From positions 1 through 16,838 of the forward strand of contig JAUQXU010000469.1 of assembly GCA_030837935.1 (NCBI GenBank): a stretch of 16,838 nucleotides of DNA, written 5' to 3'. This document shows, piece after piece, positions 5,732-12,322 of the stretch (positions are counted from its first letter, which is position 1; every line of letters begins with the position of its first letter). A model generated the notes under the pieces. The model was not told the DNA's origin. It was given only the letters and a program-made list of their open reading frames with translations, and did not search any database. A program made the translations under genes and the position numbers. Source of the stretch: Candidatus Brocadia sp. (GTDB lineage Bacteria; Planctomycetota; Brocadiia; Brocadiales; Brocadiaceae).

Positions 5732-8260
5732 ATGTATACCAGCCTTTTAAATCAAGACCCATCCCCCATAGGTAAAATTGATCTAATATCAGAGAATCAG
5801 ACCCTGCAAGCAAGTCAACTGTGTCAAAAATTATACGCAGAGGTAGTTGTCAATATCCCTTTAAATAAGGTGTTTCATTATAGCGTCCCGCCACACTTAC
5901 GAGAAACCCTTACCGCTGGTATGCGGGTAAAAATACCCTTTGGCAATAAAACAATGACAGGTTTTTGTGTCGGATTTACGGATACTCCTTCCCCATATAA
6001 AATAAAGGACATTATTGACGTAATCGATAAGACCCCACTGGCTGACGATCTCATGCTGAAGATCACACGGTGGTTATCGTCTTATTACTGTTGCGGGTGG
6101 GGGGAAGCGATCTACGCTGTTATTCCACCCGTTGTTCGCAGCCGTATAAAAGAGAAATGGAACACCTTTGTGAGAGGTAGCGGACATACCTCAGCCCTCA
6201 ATCAGGAAGCCTTCTTACAGATGAAAACCCGCGCACCAAAACAGGCCAGGGTACTGGAAATCCTTTTAGAACATCCTGATGAAATAAGCGCTAAAGAATT
6301 AATCCGCATCAGTGGCTGCAAGATGCCCGGCCTTCGTCAATTGGAAAAGAAGGGGTTTATCATTCTTGAAAACAAACTCCAGGATGCTGCAAACACGCCT
6401 CGTAACATCGATCAATTGCAGCAACATTTAACCCTTACCCAGGAACAGCAAAACGCCTTCGATATCATTTGCAAAAAACTTGCAGAGCTTTACAATCGCA
6501 ATCAAATACCATCATCTTCAACCACCCCTCTATCACCTCCTTCGCAAGGAAGGGATGAAGGGGCGGTAAAATCGAAAGCATATAGTTTCCCTCCTTCAGA
6601 AGAATGGAAACTGGGAGGTTCTTTACAAGAAAATGCGGAGGGAGAGGTAAAGACATGTAATGGGGAAAAGGAATCTTTGCTGTACAATATTACACAACCC
6701 AAGCCGGGTGTTATATTGCTTCACGGCATTACAGGAAGCGGGAAAACAGAACTTTATCTTCAAACTATTACCAAGGTGCTTGAACACGGTCTTAAGGCTA
6801 TATACCTCGTTCCTGAAATATCTCTTACCCCGCAAACTATTCAAAGGATAAAGGCACGATTCAACAAAGTAGCCGTATTACACAGCAACCTACTTGGAAC
6901 CGTTCATCAATCACAATGGAACGATATTAAAGAAGGCAAGGTGGATATCGTCATTGGTGCGCGATCCTCCATTTTTGCTCCCTTGAAAAATGTTGGGCTG
7001 ATTATTATCGATGAGGAACACGAGAACACCTATAAACAGGAAAATAACCCGCGGTACAATGCCAGGGATATCGCCGTTCTCAGGGCAACCTATGAGAACG
7101 CCATGGTGATCATGGGTACGGCGACACCCTCCCTGGAAAGTTACTATCAGGCACTGAACGGAAACTATGAAAAGATCGTCCTTTCCAGGAGGATTGGCGA
7201 ACGGCAACTTCCACCTGTCGATATTGTTGATATGGGGGAGGAGGTTCGTAAACGCAGGGGATTCAACATCATCTCCCAACGGCTGGAATATTACATGAAA
7301 CAATCCCTCGCCCGGAAGGAGCAGGTGATCTTGTTTTTGAACCGCAGAGGGTTTGCGCCGTATATTAACTGTAAACGGTGCGGGTTTGTATTAAAATGTA
7401 GTCGATGTGATATTCCCATGACCTTTCATAAAAAATTAAATACTACATTGTGCCATTATTGCCATGCAGAAACCCATCCACCGGAATCATGCCCGGATTG
7501 TCTGGCCAATAACATTAACTATCGTGGTTTTGGGACGGAAAAAATTGAAGAGGAAATTAAAGCCAAGTTCCCCAATTATAAAATAATACGGATGGACAGC
7601 GATTCCATGCGTGTACGTGATGCCCACGAAAAGGCTTTAATTGCATTTGAAGGGGGGGAATTTCAAATATTGCTTGGTACACAGATGATTGCAAAGGGAT
7701 TGGATTTCCCCAATGTTACCCTGGTTGGTGTAATCTCGGCGGACACGTTACTGAACCTGCCCGATTTCCGTGCAAGCGAACGGACTTTTCAACTCATCTT
7801 ACAAGTTGCTGGCCGGACAGGCAGGGGGACGAAGGGGGGACGAGTGGTAGTGCAATCCTTTAACCCCAGGCACTATAGCATCACGTATGCAGCAGCCCAC
7901 GATTATGAAGGGTTTGCAAGGAAAGAACTGGGATATAGAAAACAATTGAATTATCCTCCGTTTGGGAAATTGGCACGGATTGTCTTTCGCAGCCCACATG
8001 AGGAAAAAACCAAAGAAAAATCCTCTCTTGTTGCGGATAAGCTAAAAGAGATTGCCAAAACACAGGGAAACAAGCTGGAAATACTCGGACCTTCACCGGC
8101 CCCCGTGCCGAAAATCAACAACCTGTTCCGATGGCATATTTTATTAAAGGCACAGAACCACACAAGCATTCATAATGCCCTTCAAAGTGTCGCAGATATG
8201 CTAAAACCATCAAAAACCGTGCAAACGATGGTTGATGTTGACCCCTATATGATGTTGTAA
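5732..8260 (+). CDS. priA: Primosomal protein N' (replication restart helicase PriA), with insertion
   Basis: PriA is a 3'-to-5' superfamily 2 helicase that reloads the replisome at stalled forks. The N-terminal 3'-DNA-binding domain spans about residues 36-135 (VFHYSVPP, VKIPFGN). Walker A is GITGSGKT at residues 332-339; DEEH is the Walker B box. Paired CxxC zinc motifs follow (CKRCGF, CSRCDIP, CHYCHAE, CPDC), then GTQMIAKGLDFPNVTLVGV and the QVAGRTGRG motif VI. Eight zinc-site cysteines are present. AAGGA at 5724-5728 sets the ATG. At 842 residues it is about 100 longer than E. coli PriA, partly from a roughly 20-residue N-terminal extension and partly from about 70 extra residues (about 255-325) just before Walker A. 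That insertion holds two palindromic repeat elements. Confidence 0.97.
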   Translation: MYTSLLNQDPSPIGKIDLISENQTLQASQLCQKLYAEVVVNIPLNKVFHYSVPPHLRETLTAGMRVKIPFGNKTMTGFCVGFTDTPSPYKIKDIIDVIDKTPLADDLMLKITRWLSSYYCCGWGEAIYAVIPPVVRSRIKEKWNTFVRGSGHTSALNQEAFLQMKTRAPKQARVLEILLEHPDEISAKELIRISGCKMPGLRQLEKKGFIILENKLQDAANTPRNIDQLQQHLTLTQEQQNAFDIICKKLAELYNRNQIPSSSTTPLSPPSQGRDEGAVKSKAYSFPPSEEWKLGGSLQENAEGEVKTCNGEKESLLYNITQPKPGVILLHGITGSGKTELYLQTITKVLEHGLKAIYLVPEISLTPQTIQRIKARFNKVAVLHSNLLGTVHQSQWNDIKEGKVDIVIGARSSIFAPLKNVGLIIIDEEHENTYKQENNPRYNARDIAVLRATYENAMVIMGTATPSLESYYQALNGNYEKIVLSRRIGERQLPPVDIVDMGEEVRKRRGFNIISQRLEYYMKQSLARKEQVILFLNRRGFAPYINCKRCGFVLKCSRCDIPMTFHKKLNTTLCHYCHAETHPPESCPDCLANNINYRGFGTEKIEEEIKAKFPNYKIIRMDSDSMRVRDAHEKALIAFEGGEFQILLGTQMIAKGLDFPNVTLVGVISADTLLNLPDFRASERTFQLILQVAGRTGRGTKGGRVVVQSFNPRHYSITYAAAHDYEGFARKELGYRKQLNYPPFGKLARIVFRSPHEEKTKEKSSLVADKLKEIAKTQGNKLEILGPSPAPVPKINNLFRWHILLKAQNHTSIHNALQSVADMLKPSKTVQTMVDVDPYMML
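6524..6564 (+). repeat. In-frame palindromic element E within priA
   Basis: The 18-base arms at 6525-6542 and 6546-6563 pair at 14 of 18 positions around a CGC loop (core CCTT-CGC-AAGG). It is translated as LSPPSQGRDEG, about 55 residues before Walker A. Confidence 0.75.
6586..6620 (+). repeat. In-frame palindromic element F within priA
   Basis: CCTCC and GGAGG ends enclose CTTCAGAAG. It is translated as FPPSEEWKLGG, closely like element D of the U32 gene (SPPSEGWDKGG), in the same reading frame. Confidence 0.6.
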
Positions 8261-8284
8261 AAGGGGCATTTTTGCCGTTTTTTG
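8258..8284 (+). terminator. Weak terminator after priA
   Basis: GGCA (8265-8268) and TGCC (8273-8276) flank a TTTT loop. The flanking A-run and the TTTTTT at 8278-8283 extend the pairing with one mismatch. It starts at the priA stop codon. Confidence 0.45.
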
Positions 8285-8422
8285 TAAGTGAATGGAAGCG
8301 TGTCTTTTATGACTGTAATATTTTGCAGTAAAATAATTTACGATACAAATTCATTTCCTGCCTATTCCTGTGGATTCCGACTGAGTTGACTACGTTTTGA
8401 CTACAGTAAATATTTCTTTATT

Positions 8423-8445
8423 AATATAACCTTATGTGTTATATT
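8423..8445. promoter_or_regulatory. Operator candidate and promoter region of higBA
   Basis: AATATAAC (8423-8430) and GTTATATT (8438-8445) are a perfect 8-bp inverted repeat with a 7-base spacer, 42 bases before higB. TTGACT at 8397-8402 could be a -35 box, with TAATAT or TATAAC within the left arm as -10. HigA-type antitoxins usually repress their own operon from such palindromes, so binding here would block the promoter. Confidence 0.55.
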
Positions 8446-8486
8446 ATCTCAGTATTTAAACGAATCTTTGCTATCGTAAAAAGACC

Positions 8487-8768
8487 GTGATTAAATCCTT
8501 CAAAGACAAAGATACTGAGAAATTGTATGTAACAGGTAAAAGCAGAAAGTTTGCTCCTTCTGTCTGTAAAATTGGATTACGGAAATTAGATTATCTGAAT
8601 GCAGCGCATACCTTGAATGATTTAAAAGTGCCACATGGAAACAGGCTGGAAGTATTAAAAGGCGATTGTGAAGGGAAGCACAGTATAAGAATTAACGATC
8701 AATACCGTATCGTATTTAGATTTGAAGGATCACATGTTTACGATGTGGAAATTACAGACTATCATTAA
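8487..8768 (+). CDS. higB: HigB-type toxin (RelE/ParE superfamily)
   Basis: The 93-residue product starts at GTG and opens IKSFKDKDTEKLY, as HigB-1 proteins do. It keeps the family blocks LRKLDYLNAAHTLNDL, then LKGDCEGKHSIRINDQYRIV, and ends VYDVEITDYH. HigB toxins are ribosome-dependent mRNA endonucleases; the Arg and His of the SIRINDQYRI and DYH segments match positions conserved in the family. No upstream ATG is in frame after the TAA at 8457-8459, which supports the GTG start. The antitoxin gene follows 15 bases later. Toxin before antitoxin is the normal higBA order. Confidence 0.93.
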   Translation: MIKSFKDKDTEKLYVTGKSRKFAPSVCKIGLRKLDYLNAAHTLNDLKVPHGNRLEVLKGDCEGKHSIRINDQYRIVFRFEGSHVYDVEITDYH

Positions 8769-8783
8769 AAGAAAGGCGGGAAT

Positions 8784-9122
8784 ATGATTGCATTAAAAAG
8801 AAAGCCAACACATCCTGGTGAAATCTTAAAAAAAGAATTTTTAGAACCTTTAGGAATGACTCAATCGCAACTGGCAAAAGAGATACATACAACATTTAGG
8901 ACGATAAATGAAATCGTGAATGAGAAAAGGAATATCAGCCCTGAAATGGCAATAAGGCTGTCACGGTATTTTGGGACATCAGCAGAACTATGGCTAAATC
9001 TGCAAAATCAAGTTGATCTCTATGTTGTGAAAGAGGAAAAAATGGATACTCTGAAGGATATAAAGCCTATTAACAAGACGGTGTTTAGACATAAAGAGAC
9101 AGACGTGGCTTGTAAAAATTAA
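8784..9122 (+). CDS. higA: HigA-type antitoxin (XRE family)
   Basis: The 112-residue product opens KPTHPGEILKKEFLEPLGMT, the standard HigA/VapI start, and continues into a helix-turn-helix (SQLAKEIHTTFRTINEIVNE, about residues 28-50). RRISPEMA-like and LSRYFGTSAELWLNLQ blocks follow. It should neutralise HigB and repress the operon through the inverted repeat at 8423-8445. AAAGGCGGG precedes the ATG. The last 25 residues (after VVKEEKMD) are a variable tail rich in Lys and polar residues. Confidence 0.94.
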   Translation: MIALKRKPTHPGEILKKEFLEPLGMTQSQLAKEIHTTFRTINEIVNEKRNISPEMAIRLSRYFGTSAELWLNLQNQVDLYVVKEEKMDTLKDIKPINKTVFRHKETDVACKN

Positions 9123-9353
9123 TTTGAGATTTTGTAAGCTATAAAGTTGAAAGATACGACACTGATCAGCCCATTTTGAGAACTGGTTGATGGTTTTAAA
9201 AGAAAAGAACTTTAGAATTGCAATCTTTAAGGTTTTTGTTACAAGTAGTGTGATAAGAGGAGTAGTCGGTTCATAGAGATAATACAAAAATGGCAGAATA
9301 TTTCAGGATCATATTCGAAAAGTAATGTTATACAGAAACTGTTCAATTAGTTG

Positions 9354-10025
9354 TTATGCGTAAAAAAGCCAAGAAGTTCCAGTACCGATCTCGATCTCCG
9401 TATGTGATGTATATGCGCATCACAGAATATGAAATGCAGGGAATCGACCATTTTTTGGAGTTGACCGGTAGGGCCCGCAAGCTGGGGCAACAAGACCTGG
9501 AGCAATTGGTGGCAAAAGCTTCTAATAATGTTCCAGATGATTGGTTAGTTGATGATTTTGCGCAGCTCGATGAATTCACCAGCCTTTTTGCGGAATTCGC
9601 AATTGTCGGGTTATGGAGATGTATAGAGTTGTATAGGAAGAGGGTCATACTGTTTGCGTTTGGCACTCAAGCCGCGACGAAGGTTTTTAGGCACAAGGAG
9701 TTCCAGAAGCAGCTTAAATCGCTAGGCATAGACGAAACACAAATCCGATGCGCTCGGTCTGTTGATGAGTTGCGTTGTTTGAACAATTCTATTAAGCATT
9801 CGCAACGAGTTAACGAGGAACTTGCAGAGTTTACGCGGTGGAAGAACAAGAAAGGAGACAAACTGGGAGACCTCGAATCTCATTACCGGAGATTGCGGCC
9901 TGTTGCAGAGCGGTATTTGAAGGATTTCTCATGGCGTCTTGACCGCATTTGGAAAAGCAAAATCACGCATAACACTTAAAAGCCTCCAGCGGACCGCCGC
10001 AAGCGGCGTTCGCTGAGTTCAGTCG
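9354..10025 (+). mobile_element. Integron gene cassette 1
   Basis: A 672-base unit bounded by G/TTATGC at 9353-9359 and G/TTATCT at 10025-10031. Its attC R'' box, GCATAAC at 9967-9973, is the exact reverse complement of the left-boundary GTTATGC. This is what a circularised cassette requires. It holds one ORF whose ATG lies inside the boundary heptamer, a usual compact cassette layout. No integrase is in the window, and I see no attC upstream of 9353. Confidence 0.8.
9356..9979 (+). CDS. Integron cassette protein, function unknown
   Basis: The 207-residue product is basic at the start (MRKKAKKFQYRSRSPYV) and then mostly helical with no signal peptide or membrane span. The central block LDEFTSLFAEFAIVGLWRCI is the most hydrophobic part. 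ELRCLNNSIKHSQR (Arg140 to His148) recalls the Arg/Asn...His helix of HEPN-type proteins, but the Arg-His spacing of seven residues is longer than the usual four to six, so this is only a hint. The start codon overlaps the cassette boundary and the last codons overlap the attC R'' box, so the ORF fills the cassette. No clear ribosome binding site precedes it; expression would depend on transcription from outside. Confidence 0.75.
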   Translation: MRKKAKKFQYRSRSPYVMYMRITEYEMQGIDHFLELTGRARKLGQQDLEQLVAKASNNVPDDWLVDDFAQLDEFTSLFAEFAIVGLWRCIELYRKRVILFAFGTQAATKVFRHKEFQKQLKSLGIDETQIRCARSVDELRCLNNSIKHSQRVNEELAEFTRWKNKKGDKLGDLESHYRRLRPVAERYLKDFSWRLDRIWKSKITHNT

Positions 10026-10031
10026 TTATCT
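9967..10031 (+). other. attC: attC site 1 (integron recombination site)
   Basis: R'' is GCATAAC (9967-9973) and R' is GTTATCT (10025-10031). Between them, AGCGGA pairs with TTCGCT and CGCCGC with GCGGCG across an AA loop, with an unpaired C, giving the imperfect stem with extrahelical bases expected of attC. Recombination would fall between G10025 and T10026. Confidence 0.82.
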
Positions 10032-10067
10032 TGTATAAAAACTAAGAACTATCCTTATGAGAATAAA

Positions 10068-10283
10068 ATGGAAATTACTTTACTTTTGGAAAAAATGTCC
10101 ATTGAAGAATAGATCCGAACCATGGAAACTATCTGAGATGATTTGTGTAGAAAAGCGGATAGTATATCGTTTCCCTCCTGGCATGAAGAAGTTTTGAATG
10201 AAAGAGATGGAAGAATTAAAAACAGAGGAGAAGAATTTATTGATTGGAGCAGTGCTAAAAAAAACATAAGAAATCGGATATAG
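10068..10283 (+). pseudogene. Addiction module component (TIGR02574-like antitoxin), two nonsense codons
   Basis: From the ATG at 10068 to the TAG at 10281-10283 is one continuous frame of 71 codons. It reads MEITLLLEKMSIEE, stop, IRTMETI, stop, DDLCRKADSISFPSWHEEVL, and ends EEFIDWSSAKKNIRNRI. This matches the putative addiction module component family along its full length. The internal TAG stands where these proteins have Lys (EEKIRTMET) and the TGA where they have Trp (TIWDDL). Each is one or two base changes from the expected codon. With both stops no antitoxin can be made. Remnant length equals that of intact family members (60-75 residues). Confidence 0.82.
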
Positions 10284-10459
10284 ATTCATTGATTATCAAT
10301 GCCAGCATTCATCCCTTACATTTTGGGAAATACCATCGTATGCTATCAAAACGATTTCCATTTGCCGTTTATCATCGTGTTGAGAACGAAACAGCGCTCG
10401 TATATGGAGTTCGTGATTGTCGTAGAAGTCCTGCATGGGTAAAAAAGAAATTGAAATAA
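10280..10459 (+). pseudogene. RelE/ParE-family toxin, C-terminal remnant
   Basis: The frame ending at TAA 10457-10459 reads HPLHFGKYHRMLSKRFPFAV, then YHRVENETALVYGVRDCRR and SPAWVKKKLK. This is the C-terminal half of the RelE/ParE toxin that normally pairs with TIGR02574 antitoxins. About 45 N-terminal residues are absent: the frame has no start codon before the conserved block, and the antitoxin stop lies directly upstream. A deletion has therefore joined the end of the antitoxin to the middle of the toxin. Loss of both partners is consistent with a harmless relic. Confidence 0.78.
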
Positions 10460-10462
10460 AAA

Positions 10463-10534
10463 AGATAACAAGGCGCTCCACCTGACCGCTATTCCGTTGC
10501 GCTCTATAGTGGAAGGCGAACTTTGTCGATAGGC
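10463..10534 (+). other. attC: attC site 2 (integron recombination site, altered R')
   Basis: R'' is AGATAAC (10463-10469). The inner arms are CCGCTAT and ATAGTGG (one G-U pair), flanked by CACCT and AGGCG, with a CCGTTGCGC-type loop. The sequence AAGGCGCTCCACCTGACCGC is very like attC sites of environmental integrons. R' should be GTTRRRY but reads GATAGGC (10528-10534), one base off, which may weaken recombination. Confidence 0.75.
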
Positions 10535-10597
10535 GATAAATGGGAAAGAATATTTGATACCACCAACCGTCCTTAAGTTAGAAGTATAGGATTAATC

Positions 10598-11386
10598 ATG
10601 GATGTAACGCAAGCGTTAAAAGACACAGAGAATTTATTACGAGATTTCATTGCAGTTGTTTTGCAAAAAGCCTTTGGGGATAATTGGCTGGATAAATGCG
10701 GAGTTTCTGAGGAAAGAATAAAGAAATGGGAAGAACGTAAAACTAGTGAAGAAAATCGGCAACTGTCGGGGGTTGTAGAAGAGCGGTTGATTTATTACGC
10801 AGACTTTTACGATCTTAAAACGATACTTAAGAAACATTGGTCAGGAGAGTTTTCTAAGGCTCTGGGTGATTGGAAAACAATGGAGGTTTTGTTTACTGAA
10901 TTGGAAAAATTGCGTGATCCAGATGCACACAGACGTGAACTACTCCCTCATCAAAAACATTTAATACTGGGTATAAGTGGTGAAATTAGAACGCGCCTTA
11001 TCCGATATCGGAGTAAACAGGAGACGAGTGAAGATTACTACCCTAGAATAGAAAGCGCACGAGACAGTCTGGGAAATATATATACGTTTGGTCAAATGGC
11101 TTTTATAAACACCAAAATGTGTTTACGTATAGGTGATGTCGTAGAGTTTGTTGTCACAGCAAGTGACCCTTTAGGTGCTAATCTTCAGTACAGCTTAAAA
11201 ATAGACTGCGAATTTAAATACATTTGGCAGGATAGTAACGTTATAACTTTAACTATCAAGAATAATCATGTGGGTAGGGATTTTAAAGTATTGCTTCTTG
11301 TGCGCAGCCCTAGAGAGTATCATGCAAATGGATTTTGTGATGATTCTGTATGTTTTGCCTATGAAGTTTTGCCACCCAGAGTTTAA
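10598..11386 (+). CDS. Swt1-type HEPN domain protein with beta-rich C-terminal domain
   Basis: Residues 1 to about 140 read as a Swt1-like HEPN domain: ENLLRDFIAVVLQKAFGDNW, a Glu/Lys-rich helix, LIYYADFYDLKTILKKHW, then ELEKLRDPDAHRRELLP and HLILGISGEIRTRL. The RxxxxH active-site pattern of HEPN ribonucleases is kept as Arg106-DPDA-His111, with Asp where Asn is usual. Residues about 150-262 look like a single Ig/PKD-like beta domain (GDVVEFVVTASDPLG, VITLTIKNNHVGRDFKVLLL). There is no signal peptide, so it is cytoplasmic. AGGA lies six bases before the ATG. It follows attC 2 but has no attC of its own. A role as an RNA-cutting defence or toxin effector is inferred from HEPN relatives, not shown here. 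Confidence 0.75.
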   Translation: MDVTQALKDTENLLRDFIAVVLQKAFGDNWLDKCGVSEERIKKWEERKTSEENRQLSGVVEERLIYYADFYDLKTILKKHWSGEFSKALGDWKTMEVLFTELEKLRDPDAHRRELLPHQKHLILGISGEIRTRLIRYRSKQETSEDYYPRIESARDSLGNIYTFGQMAFINTKMCLRIGDVVEFVVTASDPLGANLQYSLKIDCEFKYIWQDSNVITLTIKNNHVGRDFKVLLLVRSPREYHANGFCDDSVCFAYEVLPPRV

Positions 11387-11542
11387 TTATCGGGGGCTTG
11401 GGGATCCGGTTTTTAATCTTGCTGTTGAGGATGTTTTATATCAATCTGCCAGCACCGATAGCCTGTAATGAGATGATTATTTCGAACCGGTAGTTAAAGG
11501 TCATTTAAAAAAAATAAATATTTTACGCCACGGAGATATTAC

Positions 11543-11770
11543 ATGAAAGAGTTTAAAAGAATAACATTTGATTCCAATATAATGGGTGGGCAGGCATGCA
11601 TAAGGGGTATGAGAATACCAGTTGCGCTCGTAGTAAATCTTCTCGCAAATGGGATGACACCAGATGAAATAATCAAGGAATATCCGGATATTGAACCAGA
11701 AGATATTAAGGAAGCCTTACAATATGCCGCCTGGCTGACAAAAGAAGAACTTCACTTTACGGTCAGTTGA
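11543..11770 (+). CDS. DUF433 protein, antitoxin-like
   Basis: The 75-residue product has the DUF433 pattern throughout: ITFDSNIMGGQACIRGMRIP, then VALVVNLLANGMTPDEIIKE, YPDIEPEDIKEALQYAA. The fold is a small winged-helix-like DNA-binding unit. Such proteins are repeatedly encoded just before DUF5615 PIN-like proteins, as here, and are taken to be the antitoxins of type II pairs. A GGAGAT lies eight bases or so before the ATG. The stop codon overlaps or nearly touches the next gene, so the two are one operon. Confidence 0.9.
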   Translation: MKEFKRITFDSNIMGGQACIRGMRIPVALVVNLLANGMTPDEIIKEYPDIEPEDIKEALQYAAWLTKEELHFTVS

Positions 11771-11775
11771 AGTGT

Positions 11776-12138
11776 ATGAAATTTCTCGCCGATATGGGTG
11801 TATCTCAAACTACAGTTAAATGGTTAAATAAACAAGGATTTAATGCCATTCATGTCAGGGATGTTAATATGAATCGTTCTTTAGATGCAGAAATTCTCTC
11901 GAAAGCAAAAGATGAAGGACGAATCGTTTTAACATGTGACCTTGATTTTGGCGGTCTTCTTTCCGCTTCTGGAGAATCTAGTCCAAGTGTAATAATTTTC
12001 AGGCTCGAAAATGAAACACCCGCCAATGTAATCAAGCGGCTGAACCAAGTTTTACAAGAATCACCCGATGCCCTCATAAAAGGGTCTATTATCGTTGTGG
12101 AAGAAGGAAGATATCGAGTAAGAAAATTACCGGTATGA
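11776..12138 (+). CDS. DUF5615 PIN-like protein, toxin-like
   Basis: The product opens MKFLADMGVSQTTVKWLNKQ, the normal start of DUF5615 (Mut7-C-related) PIN-like proteins. Acidic residues expected at a PIN metal site are present: Asp6 in FLADMG, Asp in LDAEIL, and the pair in LTCDLDFG. The end VVEEGRYRVRKLPV is also typical. PIN toxins cut RNA; for this subfamily that activity is inferred. I chose the ATG at 11776, five bases after the DUF433 stop. A TTG at 11767 that overlaps that stop would add three residues and couple translation. Likely partner: the DUF433 gene. Confidence 0.88.
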   Translation: MKFLADMGVSQTTVKWLNKQGFNAIHVRDVNMNRSLDAEILSKAKDEGRIVLTCDLDFGGLLSASGESSPSVIIFRLENETPANVIKRLNQVLQESPDALIKGSIIVVEEGRYRVRKLPV

Positions 12139-12198
12139 AAAAAGGGGCATTCCTATAGTATTATTTATTTATACATTCTATTAAACATCGAGTATGGT

Positions 12199-12216
12199 TT
12201 ATCAAAATTTTGATAA
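12199..12216. promoter_or_regulatory. Perfect 18-bp palindrome, operator candidate
   Basis: TTATCAAAATTTTGATAA is fully self-complementary with no spacer. It lies 60 bases after the DUF5615 gene and 253 bases before guaB, with no U-run. A dimeric regulator site is plausible; nothing in the window identifies the protein. Confidence 0.35.
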
Positions 12217-12322
12217 TGGGGATTTGGTTTTTGGCTTTGATTTCTACGAACATAAATTACATAATATACATTAAAATACTTACCAAAGTTCTTGATTGTC
12301 GTATGCAATTTGACATATAAAT

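Larger units (their letters stand above)
10026..10528 (+). mobile_element. Integron gene cassette 2 with decayed toxin-antitoxin genes
   Basis: A 503-base unit directly after cassette 1. It begins with GTTATCT (10025-10031) and its own attC R'' box, AGATAAC at 10463-10469, is the exact reverse complement of that heptamer. The cassette carries a broken antitoxin and a truncated toxin in the usual antitoxin-toxin order. Confidence 0.78.

Noticed and set aside
5568..5750. 60-codon + strand ORF in the U32-priA spacer
   Set aside because: It overlaps the priA start and the product resembles no protein; the spacer also lacks a ribosome binding site for it.
6911..7303. 130-codon minus-strand ORF inside priA
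   Set aside because: It is antisense to the helicase core of priA, with no start signal and no recognisable domain.
8994..9287. 97-codon minus-strand ORF after higA
   Set aside because: It overlaps the 3' end of higA, has biased composition and no supporting motif.
10068..10283. TGA read as tryptophan in the broken antitoxin
   Set aside because: A TAG stop also interrupts the frame, and other genes here end at TGA (75-77, 972-974, 11768-11770), so a changed genetic code does not explain it.
11387..11542. A third attC after the HEPN gene
   Set aside because: I found no R''/R' pair with a stem between them. The gene may be chromosomal or may have lost its attC.
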